Source of the DNA: Triglochin maritima
Taxonomy: Eukaryota; Streptophyta; Magnoliopsida; Alismatales; Juncaginaceae
DNA length: 64,000 nt
Direction: 5' to 3'
NCBI GenBank assembly: GCA_963682175.1
Contig: OY821789.1
Span: 1,302,001-1,366,000 of the forward strand
This document shows, one piece after another, positions 42,901 to 52,389 of this stretch. A model generated the notes under the pieces. It made no database searches and was not told where the DNA came from. It saw nothing but the letters and a program-made list of their open reading frames with translations. Every line of letters begins with the position of its first letter. The stretch's first letter is position 1. Both the position numbers and the translations under genes were made by a program.

Positions 42901-44830
42901 ACTTCTTACAAGTCACAATGTTGACAAAATTTTGGAGTTGTTCAGTAAATGGAGAAATGGCCCTTCAAACAGATGGTAGGTCGTTCCTTTGGACTTTCTA
43001 TGGTAAGGGATTCTAGAAAGAAAAACTATTATTATGATTGTCTATCTTACTGGAACTCCAACAAAATGATTTCCATTTTTCACTATAATACTAGAAGACA
43101 AACACTATAACACTAGAAAGTAAAAAAATAAGATGATCGAAGCATTCTTCACGATAATTAATGCCAAAAAATAGTACAAAAAGAATATGGATTGCTACAC
43201 AGGTCAAATGGTGCTCTCATTTTTTAGAATTCTAAGCTGTTTTATTTGAAGTCCGTCGAGCTCTAGTGCTGTAATGAGTGGCTTTAGAGGATAATCTGTG
43301 GTATCGTTGTTTGATTTATGTGGTTATAGCCTCATCTTCCATTTCGAGTGTCGGTATAGGTTGGAATTGGATCCTCTTGGAATTTCAACAATAAGATGAC
43401 TCTTTTATACCATGCTATCTTGATAAAGTGACTTCTGGGAGAAGGCTAGCAATGAAATATAGATCGGGATGTTACTGAAGAGTTAAAGTGCAAGAGAAGC
43501 CAACCCCATCGAGCTAAACGTTCAATTATATGTTACCTTTAAAGCGTCACATGATCTATATGGTAATAATCCTAAGGACCACAATCAGTGAAATGGAAGC
43601 TAGTAAGACGTTTTTTTTGCTTAAAGGGTGGAATCAACAACAAATAAATCTAAAGCACAGAACCTAAAAAACTAACTAACTAACCTTCTTTTGGCAGTGG
43701 TAACGTTTGCGAGAGCAATCGCTTGAGCAAGAGTTGCAGTGGTACTCAACAGAATGCTCCTCTGACCTGGCCAAATCTTCTGTGGCAGCAGACTCCGGAA
43801 GAAGCTTGGGCAATGGTGCAGCTGGAGCTACCGGCACAACTCGTTTAGGACGGACAACAGAACATGCACGGAGAGGTTCAAATTTGTAAAGCTTCTGAAC
43901 TAAAGACAGTGCTTTGGCAGCTTCTTCGGTGTCAGGAGCACAAGTATCGGGCTTCAAGGGTGGGAAGGGGTGGAAATTGATCAAACCCCAGTAATCCAAA
44001 AACTCCATGATTTCCTGCCTAGCCTCTAAATCCCCAGCAGATATCCCCGACATATCATTCGCTGATAATTGTGTGTTAGGATCATCACGGAATTTTTTTA
44101 TAATCGCATTGCGTATGTCCATGTAAATCTCACGATTCCGTTTTTCGGACTTCCCATTGAAAAAAGAAGCCATAGTTCGCTCCTCAAGCGGATGAACCTT
44201 TTCCCACGAAAACCAACCTAAACAAAAACAAAATGGGGGAACCACCACTTCAAATTACAACTCAAACGCTACAGATGTTTCATCTCGCTCGAAATGCCGA
44301 CCAGAAGCTAACAACTTGACACCAGCAAAGCGACATTTCGACTACAAAACCCTACTCGACAAGAAAAAACTCAAATTCGAGCAATCGGCCGAAACAAAAG
44401 GCGTTAAGATCATACCAGCGTGAGACGGAACGACATGAACGCCACTCCCCCGAGATCTAACAGCCTCGAACTCCGCATCCACAACGTACTCCTCCGGCAC
44501 GACGACCTCCTCCCCAATTCCATCTCCCCTACCGTCGATCCTCCTCCCACCGCCGTCCTTCTCCACCTCCGCCGCCACGGCCGGCTTCTCCGGAGCGGCG
44601 GCGGAGGCGAGCTTGTTTGGCGACTGTCTCGCGCGGGTGACAGGGCCGTTGTGGACCGGGGGGAGGAAGGCGTGGGGGTTGTTGCGCTCCTTGGCGAGGC
44701 GCTTGGCGGCGGGGAAGAGGGAGGAGGAGGAGTTCTTCCGCTTGCCGCTGCCGGGGCGCCGGCGAGGGGGCGCGTCCATTAGGGTTTCGGACGGGCCGAA
44801 GGTGGCGGAAGGCGAAGGTTTGGGTTCCAT
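39963..44830 (-). CDS. SWI3D: SWI/SNF chromatin-remodelling subunit SWI3D
   Basis: Core subunit of the BRM/SYD remodelling complexes in the nucleus. Seven exons from the start: 44416-44830, 43685-44217, 42067-42639, 41801-41988, 41138-41688, 40311-40504, 39963-40163; 2655 nt, 884 residues. Domains in order: an N-terminal basic region with PVHNGPVTRARQ; SWIRM (from about residue 140, WFSWEKVHPLEER ... EFLDYWGLINFHPFPP); a ZZ-type zinc finger with the D-subclass pattern YHCNSCSSDC and DFDLCSDCYN across the exon 2/3 junction; SANT (about 355-400, SWTDQETLLLLEALELYGENW, EHVATKTKSQC); an acidic low-complexity middle; and a C-terminal leucine-rich helix (DRTRRKLYQERSQIIAARFG) for dimerisation. It ends about 100 residues short of the Arabidopsis protein, partly for lack of the proline/methionine tail. 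Start chosen at MEPKPSPSATFGPS; an in-frame ATG lies at 44953. Confidence 0.94.
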
Positions 44831-44983
44831 CTGGGTTGGGTTATTATAAGGTTGGGTTTGGGTTTTTGGAGTCTTTGGTGGCGTTTGGTGAGAGAAAGAT
44901 GGGGGAGGAGTGGTGAGAGAAGACGAGAGCGTTTCCCACGCCAAACTGCTCACCTCACTGTTTTGCGCTCTCTCTCTCTCTCT

Positions 44984-45002
44984 CCCCCCCCCCCCCCCCC
45001 CC
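44984..45002. repeat. Poly-C (poly-G on minus) tract beside a CT repeat, SWI3D leader
   Basis: About 19 consecutive C follow a (TC)n run, 150 bp upstream of the SWI3D start. On the transcribed strand this is a G-run next to GAGA repeats. It could fold as a G-quadruplex and is also prone to sequencing length error. Confidence 0.8.
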
Positions 45003-45830
45003 TCTCTTTTTCTCTCTCTAGAAAACGTATGTTTTCTTCTTCTTTTTTGCTTTTTTTGGGCGTAAAGGGTGTTTTTTTTAAAATAGTTCTTTTAAGTTGG
45101 ATTAAATGTTTGTTAAAGAAATGTTTTTTTGTTTGCACGGTCGCAATTGGACGAGCGCAGTGGATGCAGCAGAAGTCATGGCTCTGAACATTTTCCGATC
45201 GCCGCTGCTGCTGCTGCGTCATTAAATTGGATCCACCCTCTTTGATTTTCTTTCTTTTGATTTGATGTTTTCTAATGTCTTTTTTCACCGTCATCGTGTT
45301 TTTTAATGACTCAGAATTCACCGACATTGGCACGGCCTACTTGAAACAGACAGATTGTGATTCTAAATTCGAAGTGGTCCAACATCATTTTTACCAGAAT
45401 ACATTAACATTAAATAAAATATCTTGTTAGTATTCAATCTTGTAACCAAAAGTGTCTCACGTACCCAACCAACTCGGCGTCTCGTACAGCGGTTGAATCG
45501 GGCTTGGACTCTTTGTTAGCCTGAGCTAGAGATTGTATTACGTGACCCATTTTAGCTTAATTCGTGCTATCAAATCATATTAAGCCTTTCTAAGATTTTT
45601 CACTAGAAAACCTCACAATTCGCATTGCTACTTTCCTTGTAAATTGCAGTAGATCCATGCCAAACCAGATTTACTTGTAAATTGCGTTAGACGTGCTTCG
45701 AGGAAAATTGCATTAGACATGTCCCAAAGTATAACATAATCAAATTAAAATGTTAGTACGACTAATATCATGTAATCCAAACACAACATTCAACACAAAC
45801 AACTGGATCCATTCCAATTTGGTCTCACTC
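45003..45830. other. Intergenic
   Basis: SWI3D promoter side and the 3' flank of the next minus-strand gene. A short GCTGCT run lies near 45204. No gene signal. Confidence 0.45.
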
Positions 45831-46328
45831 TCAACCGAAGCACTGATCTCCAGGGACCGGAATGGCACCAGGAATGTACCCCTTCTCAACAAACTGCAAC
45901 CCAAAGACCACCACAACGGCAACCAAAGTGAGATACGACAACCCCTCGACAGCCCCAAGAAGCCCAAACGGCCCACTGGGAAGGCCCGAGCCAGACTTAA
46001 CCTTGGTGTAGGCTGACCAAGCCACGATCCCTCCCACCACCAAGTAGCTGACCCCCTCGAGCCCACCCAGAAGCCCACCCGGCCCAGGCGGGAGGCCGCA
46101 CCCGGTGGTCTTGAGCTTGTAGAGGGACACACCTATGACCGGGTTCGACACTATGCCTCCGACCACCGCAAGGGCTTCGAGTGTGTCTGAGGATTCTTTG
46201 GTTGGTTGGTCCTGTTTTGTGTTCTTCGCCTTGCATTTGGAGGTGTGGGGGGGTCGGGTGGTGAGTTTGGTGTGTGGAGGGAGGAGTGGGGTTGGTGGGA
46301 AGAACTGGAGAAGTGGTGTTGGTGCCAT
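45831..46328 (-). CDS. Small plastid-targeted membrane protein with internal repeat
   Basis: Single-exon gene, 165 residues. The first 50 or so residues are rich in Pro, Thr and basic residues without acids (MAPTPLLQFFPPTPLLPP start), as in a chloroplast transit peptide. The mature part has three hydrophobic segments. It contains a direct repeat: GLPPGPGGLLGGLEGVSYL and, about 38 residues later, GLPSGPFGLLGAVEGLSYL, each followed by a hydrophobic helix. The C-terminus is PGDQCFG. I recognise it as a conserved plant plastid protein of unknown role but cannot assign a name. A thylakoid or envelope membrane location is inferred. An upstream in-frame ATG at 46400 would add 24 residues; the chosen start fits a transit peptide better. 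Confidence 0.8.
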   Translation of the reverse strand: MAPTPLLQFFPPTPLLPPHTKLTTRPPHTSKCKAKNTKQDQPTKESSDTLEALAVVGGIVSNPVIGVSLYKLKTTGCGLPPGPGGLLGGLEGVSYLVVGGIVAWSAYTKVKSGSGLPSGPFGLLGAVEGLSYLTLVAVVVVFGLQFVEKGYIPGAIPVPGDQCFG

Positions 46329-47273
46329 GGAGAGGAAGAGGTGGTGGTTGGAGTGGAACAAGCTGTGTCTTGTGTGTTGTCTTTTGTTGGTGTCGTCCAC
46401 ACATCGAATGGCAAGGATCTCAACGGCTGTGGCAACGTTATCCGGATCACCCGAGGTGATGACTGGTGATGGAGTTTGGGCCGTTTGATCTCTTTTCCTT
46501 TTCTGATCATTTGTGGATTTTCATCACATTTTTTGTAAAAACAAAAATACACATGCTTACCGTTAGCACAAGAACACTACAAATACTTAGTAAATAAACA
46601 ATTAGAAACTCAACTGTATGTCCAACATTTGTGTTAGATTTACAAGTAAAAAATCAAGCAGTTTGTGTCAAATATCGAGAGCAAATCCTAAAATTAACAG
46701 GTGGAGTGTTAACGTTCACTAAATCATTTATTTTAATTTTTGTACGTATCTCTGTACATGTAGTGTTGCAAAATTTTATTAGGTTGGGTAAATGTTGAAA
46801 TATGGAAAGAAAGATACGTTGGAAAAGACATACCAGAAACGACGATTCTCCCAAATCTTCCAAATCTCCCAAATCTCGCAATCCAAATCAAGGAAATCAT
46901 GGAAACAATGTATTTGGAAAGAACAACGGTATTCTTAGTATTCCTTTGTATAAATACAACATCAAAACCCTAAATGAAATTAATCTTTTACTGTTCAAAT
47001 TCTACGGTAAAAGCCTAAAAGGATTGTGGACGCCAAAAGAATTACGTCATTTTTCCCGCTAATCTCGTCAATTAAAATATGAGTTAATTGTAGTTTGTCT
47101 AGTAGCAATTACGGATATTTGCAAAGCCATGAGAACTCAGAAATAACATACAAAAACAGCTAACACGATGGTCGTCATCACAAAACCACCAAAGCACACA
47201 CCGCCAAAAACCGGATACCGAACCACCCACGTCCGAACCCGCCGCCAAACCCAAAACCCTCTCACGAACCCCG
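46329..47273. other. Intergenic between divergent genes
   Basis: Separates the plastid-protein gene (minus) from PTF2 (plus), so it must hold both promoters. It is AT-rich in the middle. No coding signal beyond shadows of the neighbouring exons. Confidence 0.5.
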
Positions 47274-49464
47274 ATGGGCACGACCGCCAAACCCACCACT
47301 ACCACCACCTCGCCGGACCCAACGGCCCATCTCCGGTGCCCGTACTGCCGAGCCACACGACCCCGGTGCGCCACGACCCCCTCCACCCGCACCGTCACGG
47401 AATGCGGCACGTGCGAGCGCGTGATCTCGGAACGTCACTCCATCTCCCACCAACTTTTCCACCTCCGGGCCCACGACAACCCCCTCTGCGTCGTCACCCC
47501 CGACCTCCCCATCCCTAACCCTAACCCTAACCCCGACGACGACCCATTCCTCTCCCCCGGCTTCATTTCCGCCTTCTCCACCTTCTCCCTCGAGCCTGTC
47601 CCCGTGTTTGCTCGTTCCTCCTTCTCCTTCGCCGGACACCTTGCTGAACTCGAGCGGGTCTTCGAGGCGGCGACGGCGGATCCAGCCGGGCCGGTTGTTG
47701 CCGTCGATCATCTTCGGGCGTATGTGCAGATTCTCGAGGTTTCATCGATTCTGGATCTGGATTGTGATATTTCCGATCATGCGTTTCAGCTGTTTAGGGA
47801 TTGCTCGTCTACTACGTGTTTGAGGAATCGGAGTGTGGAAGCACTGGCGACGGCCGCGCTTGTGCAGGCTATTAGGGAGGCGCAGGAGCCCAGGACTCTG
47901 CAGGTGATTATTTCTGTTCAATTTTGACTGCTCCGATTTCCCAACTTGTTGCTCCCAGTAAGTACGTTCTAGAGAACATAGTTCTGATTCCTTGTGTGAT
48001 CGTATAATAATCTTAATCTTCGGCTATGTCGCACTGGATTTGATTAGCTCTGCCACAGACCCACAGACAGATCTGAAGTTGCCGGTTTTGACACATTTAT
48101 AGTTCTATGCCGAAGCTTATTAGCCTCCAGTTGGCCGAATTAATTGCAAGACATTGCTGAACATGGATAGTATTTACTAATGCATTACTTGTTGAGGTGG
48201 TGCTATAATTTTCAAAGATATTCACCTTCAAAAATATTGGTAAATTTCCAAGTGTATACCCAATGCCTTCTAAAGGGGCTCTTGCCTTGGGTAAGGTAAG
48301 GGGATTGGAATATTGGATATACACAGCCTTGCTGCTAAGATAACGACAAACTTTTTTTCCGATTGACCTTTGTCGTTGTTTATATTAGTACCACTAAACA
48401 TTTGAAATTTCTTCTGCCCATTGATATGTTTGCAGGAAATTTCAGTTGCCGCAAGTCTCCCCCAAAAGGAGATTGGTAAGTACATTAAAATTCTTGGTGA
48501 AGCTCTGAAGTTAAGCCAGCCTATTAATAGCAATTCCATATCCGTCCACATGCCAAGATTTTGCACTCTCCTCCAACTTAACAAATCTGCTCAGGTATTT
48601 TGATGCTTTTGCGTTAATTTCTTATCTTGGGCATGTTCAACTTTTGTGAATGTTATAAACATGTTCAGGAACTTGCAGCACACATTGGAGAAGTTGTTGT
48701 TAATAAGTGCTTTTGCACTCGACGGAACCCCATCAGCATCTCTGCCGCTGCTATATATTTAGCCTGTCAGCTAGAAGACAAGCGTAAAACGCAGGCAGAA
48801 ATATGTAAAGTAACGGGTCTTACTGAGGTGACACTGAGGAAAGTTTACAAGGAATTGTTGGAGAATTGGGATGATCTCCTTCCAGCTAACTATACACCAG
48901 CTGTTCCCCCAGAGAAGGCCTTCCCTATGACGGCAATCCCTTCAGGTCGTTCTTCAACAATCAAAATTGAGGCAGTTGATCATTCATCTCTGAAAATTCA
49001 GGAAGATAAAGAGAGGCAACAAGATATCTTAAAACAAAGTAAGCTATTGGATGTTCTGGTTTTCACGTTGTGCTAATTGAACATTATTGCTTTTGGTCGG
49101 ACTGACATGGTATATAAATCCTGCAGCTTTTTGGCAAACTCAAGTTCGATCTGGAGGCCATATGATGCAGATTGAAGGAAGAAAGGAGAAGGGAGACCAC
49201 TGCGTCACGATCACTGATACTCGGGCTAAACCTTCAAACTCTGAATTGAAGATTGACAATAGGAGCAATACCTTCCCAGGAGCAACTCGAGCTTCACTAC
49301 CTCCATCATCTGGTAGCGGTTCAAATCCATGGCCATTTCACTCCAAACCAGTTATTTCTGCCACAGCTCACACTCAACTTGGCCAAAGAAGTCAATCATC
49401 TTCGGTTGATGGAGTTGGGAGAAAGAAGGGAAAGGTAACAAAACCAGTGGACTCTCAATTATAG
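47274..49464 (+). CDS. PTF2: Plant-specific TFIIB-related protein PTF2
   Basis: Nuclear general-transcription-factor-like protein of the TFIIB family, reported in Arabidopsis to act in pollen and embryo development. Four exons: 47274-47903, 48436-48594, 48669-49038, 49127-49464; 1497 nt, 498 residues, phases consistent. An N-terminal zinc ribbon is visible (CPYCRATRPRC ... CGTC, about residues 22-47). Next is the plant-specific segment with HLAELERVFEAA and HAFQLFRDCSSTTCLRNRS. Two cyclin-like repeats follow: first VEALATAALVQAIREAQEPR with EISVAASLPQKEIGKYIKI, second ISISAAAIYLACQLEDKRKT with EICKVTGLTEVTLRKVYKEL. The C-terminal 160 residues are Ser/Gly-rich and disordered. Exon 1 is very GC-rich. 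Confidence 0.92.
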
Positions 49465-50421
49465 TTACTCTTTTGTCAGCATCTTGGCCGAAATCAGTTT
49501 GATGAATGGAAAGTAAAGAAGAAATAGGGAGCATCCTCAACGACTAATGATGCACCTTTGTCAGATCAACCATTCAAAATAATGGTGCCTTTTGTAGCCT
49601 TTACTTGCCACTGCATTTTTGTAACGTAATTGACATGCAATTTTGTTTGTGGGCTTAAACTGCGACCTTTAATCGAGGTGTGCAAAGTGCAAACTCTTCT
49701 TTCTGATTAAATGAAAGGGCGCGGAAAGGAATATTATGACGATATGGAGGATATATTTACGTAGTTAGAAATTAGTAGTTGTCATCCTTACATTTTGTTG
49801 GTTTAGTAGTTTAGACAATGGGGTACCTTGTCAGATCGTGAACGGACTTGCATAGGTCTTGTGGCTATGGTCAATTTATTAACATCGATCACCATAATAA
49901 ATCTTAATTTCCGGTAACTTTGATGGTTACTACCGTTGTAATTTCTTTGATCGAGTTAGTTTACGTGTTGTCTGTATGATCATCTTTATTAAAGTTCTGT
50001 GAATTAGTAAATGTAACTTGGGCTCCTGGTATCACTGTCGCATCTTTGTCTTCAGACCTTTCTACGGAAAAATGTGCGAACATAGTAATCGGTAGAGGTG
50101 CACAATTACAATAAAAGGATGTTAATTAAATAAAAACACGGTTATAATTTAGATACATGTCGATTGCACTATTTGACTACATGGCAAAGAAGAAAGTGCC
50201 ACGAGTTGGTAAGCCAAACATTTAGATATATGCATCTATTATATCCCCTCGATGACTTAAATTGGCAACTGAGGAGAGGGTAAAGTGATGCAATTCACAA
50301 AGAGGCTTACTACCAAAATCAACACAAACATACATACCAGTCCCATATCAAAACCTCATCTCAAATTACCATATCAAAAATTAAAAACTTACACGATTTT
50401 GAAGGGGAAAAAAACGAACAA
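49465..50421. other. PTF2 3' region and intergenic
   Basis: PTF2 3'-UTR, then AT-rich DNA into the tail of the minus-strand snoRNA unit. Nothing else is supportable. Confidence 0.45.
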
Positions 50422-50518
50422 ATTCTCAGATATCACTTCCCACAATTGGAAAGCATCGCAGACGATCAACAAGGCATCAGATTCAGACCGCCCGTCTGCT
50501 TATTCTCATCATAGTAAC
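50422..50518 (-). ncRNA. C/D-box snoRNA, U43-type (18S rRNA 2'-O-methylation guide)
   Basis: On the minus strand, C box ATGATGA (50506-50512) is followed by GACGGGCGGT (50487-50496) directly against a D' box CTGA (50483-50486). A C'-like TGATCG (50463-50468) and D box CTGA (50426-50429) follow, in the canonical order. GACGGGCGGT is a perfect complement of ACCGCCCGTC, the universally conserved decoding-site segment near the 3' end of 18S rRNA. By the D+5 rule it would methylate the C in ACCGC, the site guided by U43 in animals and snR70 in yeast. The terminal stem is weak, so exact ends are approximate. Confidence 0.82.
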
Positions 50519-50569
50519 GAACACAAAACCAAAAAAAAAAATCAAGAAGTTGAAGATCATTGTAATCGA

Positions 50570-50638
50570 CGGCATCAGATAATAAGCGGAGAATGTTAGT
50601 CAACTCGAGGGTTCAGTGATTCTATTCATCACTTGCCG
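50570..50638 (-). ncRNA. C/D-box snoRNA with 25S rRNA-complementary guide
   Basis: On the minus strand a perfect 5-bp terminal stem CGGCA/TGCCG (50634-50638 with 50570-50574) encloses C box GTGATGA (50626-50632) and D box CTGA (50575-50578). Upstream of the D box, CTCCGCTTATT (50581-50591) is perfectly complementary to AATAAGCGGAG near the 5' end of 25S rRNA (the conserved AUAUCAAUAAGCGGAGGA region). Two unpaired bases sit between guide and D box; the D+5 rule would place methylation on the U of AAUAAG. It lies 50 bp upstream of the U43-type snoRNA on the same transcript. Confidence 0.75.
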
Positions 50639-50690
50639 ACTCAAATACAAGAAACGAAATACTAGCGAGAAGTTGTAAATTCCAGATCAG

Positions 50691-50766
50691 AAACCCTAAA
50701 ATAGACGAAGAAACAGAGACTACGATGGCCATAGGCGATGAGAGTAGAAGTATGCGATATTTATAG
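50691..50766 (-). promoter_or_regulatory. TATA box and telo-box of the snoRNA transcription unit
   Basis: On the minus strand CTATAAATAT (50757-50766) is followed about 60 bp later by the telo-box TTTAGGGTTT (50691-50700). The first snoRNA starts at 50638. TATA plus telo-box is common at plant snoRNA and ribosome-biogenesis genes. A 36-codon frame starting MAIVVSVSSS overlaps the first snoRNA and is not conserved-looking; I treat the unit as non-coding. Confidence 0.6.
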
Positions 50767-50861
50767 CTTGGAAATTAGGTTTAGACTATTTTACAGAAAA
50801 CACCTTGCAGATATCACAATTTACATATTTGCCACTTTGATGGATAGGCTAATTTATTTAC

Positions 50862-52137
50862 TCAACTAATATTCGTCGTCGTAAAACTACTTAAATCGTC
50901 CCAACAGATTACCATTTTGTCCATTTACCCTTTCTACTTATATAACTCTTCATTTCACTCTTTTAACACAACTTTCTCTTCATATAACTCTTCTATTCAC
51001 CAGATTTAATGTCTAGGAGGCCAGGAAAAGAACCAGTGAACGCCCCGGACTACTCACATCTAGTAAATTGCCATGTTTATTTTAATTAAATTAAAAAAAA
51101 ATGGGTGGGGCGTCCGCGGGAGACGCCCGACCCAACGAGAGGGCGACCGCCGGAACCGCCTCCCCCTTGGTTATGCTGCACTGCCACCCTGAGAAACTGC
51201 TGCGCGGGATTCCTGTCTTCAGATTTCGTCCTCCTCATGTACTCTCTGAAGCTATAAATGTGTCTTTGATTGTGATCATCGTTTGGGAATTTCTCCTTTA
51301 CCGCCAACAAAAATGTTATGGTCTTGCTTTTGCCTCTGTCATATTACGAACAATTTGTTTTGCCCCAGCACTAAGTCCGCTGACCTATCGGTGACCCTCT
51401 GAATAAACTGCAAGTGCGTGGTTGTGCTGCCCATAGGTGCTACTAGAAACAATGACTCATCCATCACGATCTCGTCGCTCCACCGCTTTTACTAAAAACC
51501 GACAACTGCAACCTTTTCTTTTTGTATTCTTTCGCAGTGCAATACTCGTATCACGAGAACTCATTTCACGTCTGCAATCACATCTCAGGTAACAATTCAT
51601 CCGGTTATCTGTTTTTGGTTTGTATGATGATATAACTAAAAAAAAATCTGACTCATATTGCAACTTGTTTGGCCTATTTACAAGCTTCCTCGATTGTTGT
51701 AAATATTTATTTACTGTCAAAAAGTTAAATGTAATCTACTCTATCACCACCGAAATCTTACAATGGAACCTGAAAAAATTTAATTTAACAGAAAATAAAA
51801 AAACTGACGTATGGCTAAGACGCCTCCACTTTGGTGGAGGCTGTCTGGCTAACACGCCTACACATTGGTGGAGGCGTCTGGCTAAGACGTGTCCACCTAG
51901 GTGGAGGCGTGTTAGTCAGACGCCTGAGTCGGGAAAAAAATTCACCCCCGTTAACTCGCCGGATCCATGTGTTTTGCCAGACATTTTCGTGGTGTTGGTA
52001 CTATGAATGTGAGTAAAACTGAGTCTAACACCTTATTTAAAGACACTGGACGAAATTAGTATTAATTGATTTGTTAAGGGCAAAAAATCATTTTTAAGAC
52101 GATTTAAGTAATTTTCCGACGACGAATAGTAGTTTAC
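50862..52137 (-). mobile_element. MULE copy 2, internally deleted, 1.3 kb
   Basis: Same TIRs as the element at 2836-5016 (left arm ATTCGTCGTCGTAAAAC at 50871; inverse ending at 52127). A perfect 9-bp duplication TTTATTTAC lies at 50853-50861 and 52138-52146. It keeps both ends, the left-arm exon-like segment, one short minisatellite on each side and the N-terminal transposase remnant (about 51175-51720, minus). It lacks the whole catalytic region present at 3561-4004 in copy 1. The 9-bp duplication starts 87 bp upstream of the snoRNA TATA box. Confidence 0.9.
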
Positions 52138-52389
52138 TTTATTTACCAAAGAATCAAGATTAATATTACGTGACATGCAGAACAAGTCCACAATACACCT
52201 CTCTTTTTTATGGAAAACCAACAGCTCTTAAAATACCCCCACTCATATTAGCTCAAACAAACTGGAAATCAAATTCCACATTTGAATTGCTTTCCAAAAA
52301 ACACAACACTCTTGACGTACGTCAAAAGCAGACATTTTTACTACTAATAATTAGTTAACAAACAAGTAACAAGGCAATCTAAGGTTGCT

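Noticed and set aside
47515..47533. CCCTAA repeats resembling interstitial telomeric DNA
   Set aside because: Only about three units, of the six-base rather than plant seven-base type, lying in frame within PTF2 exon 1 and encoding Asn-Pro repeats.
50645..50735. A 36-codon peptide starting MAIVVSVSSS on the minus strand
   Set aside because: Overlaps the first snoRNA and its leader; the non-coding explanation has rRNA complementarity and box motifs, the peptide has none.
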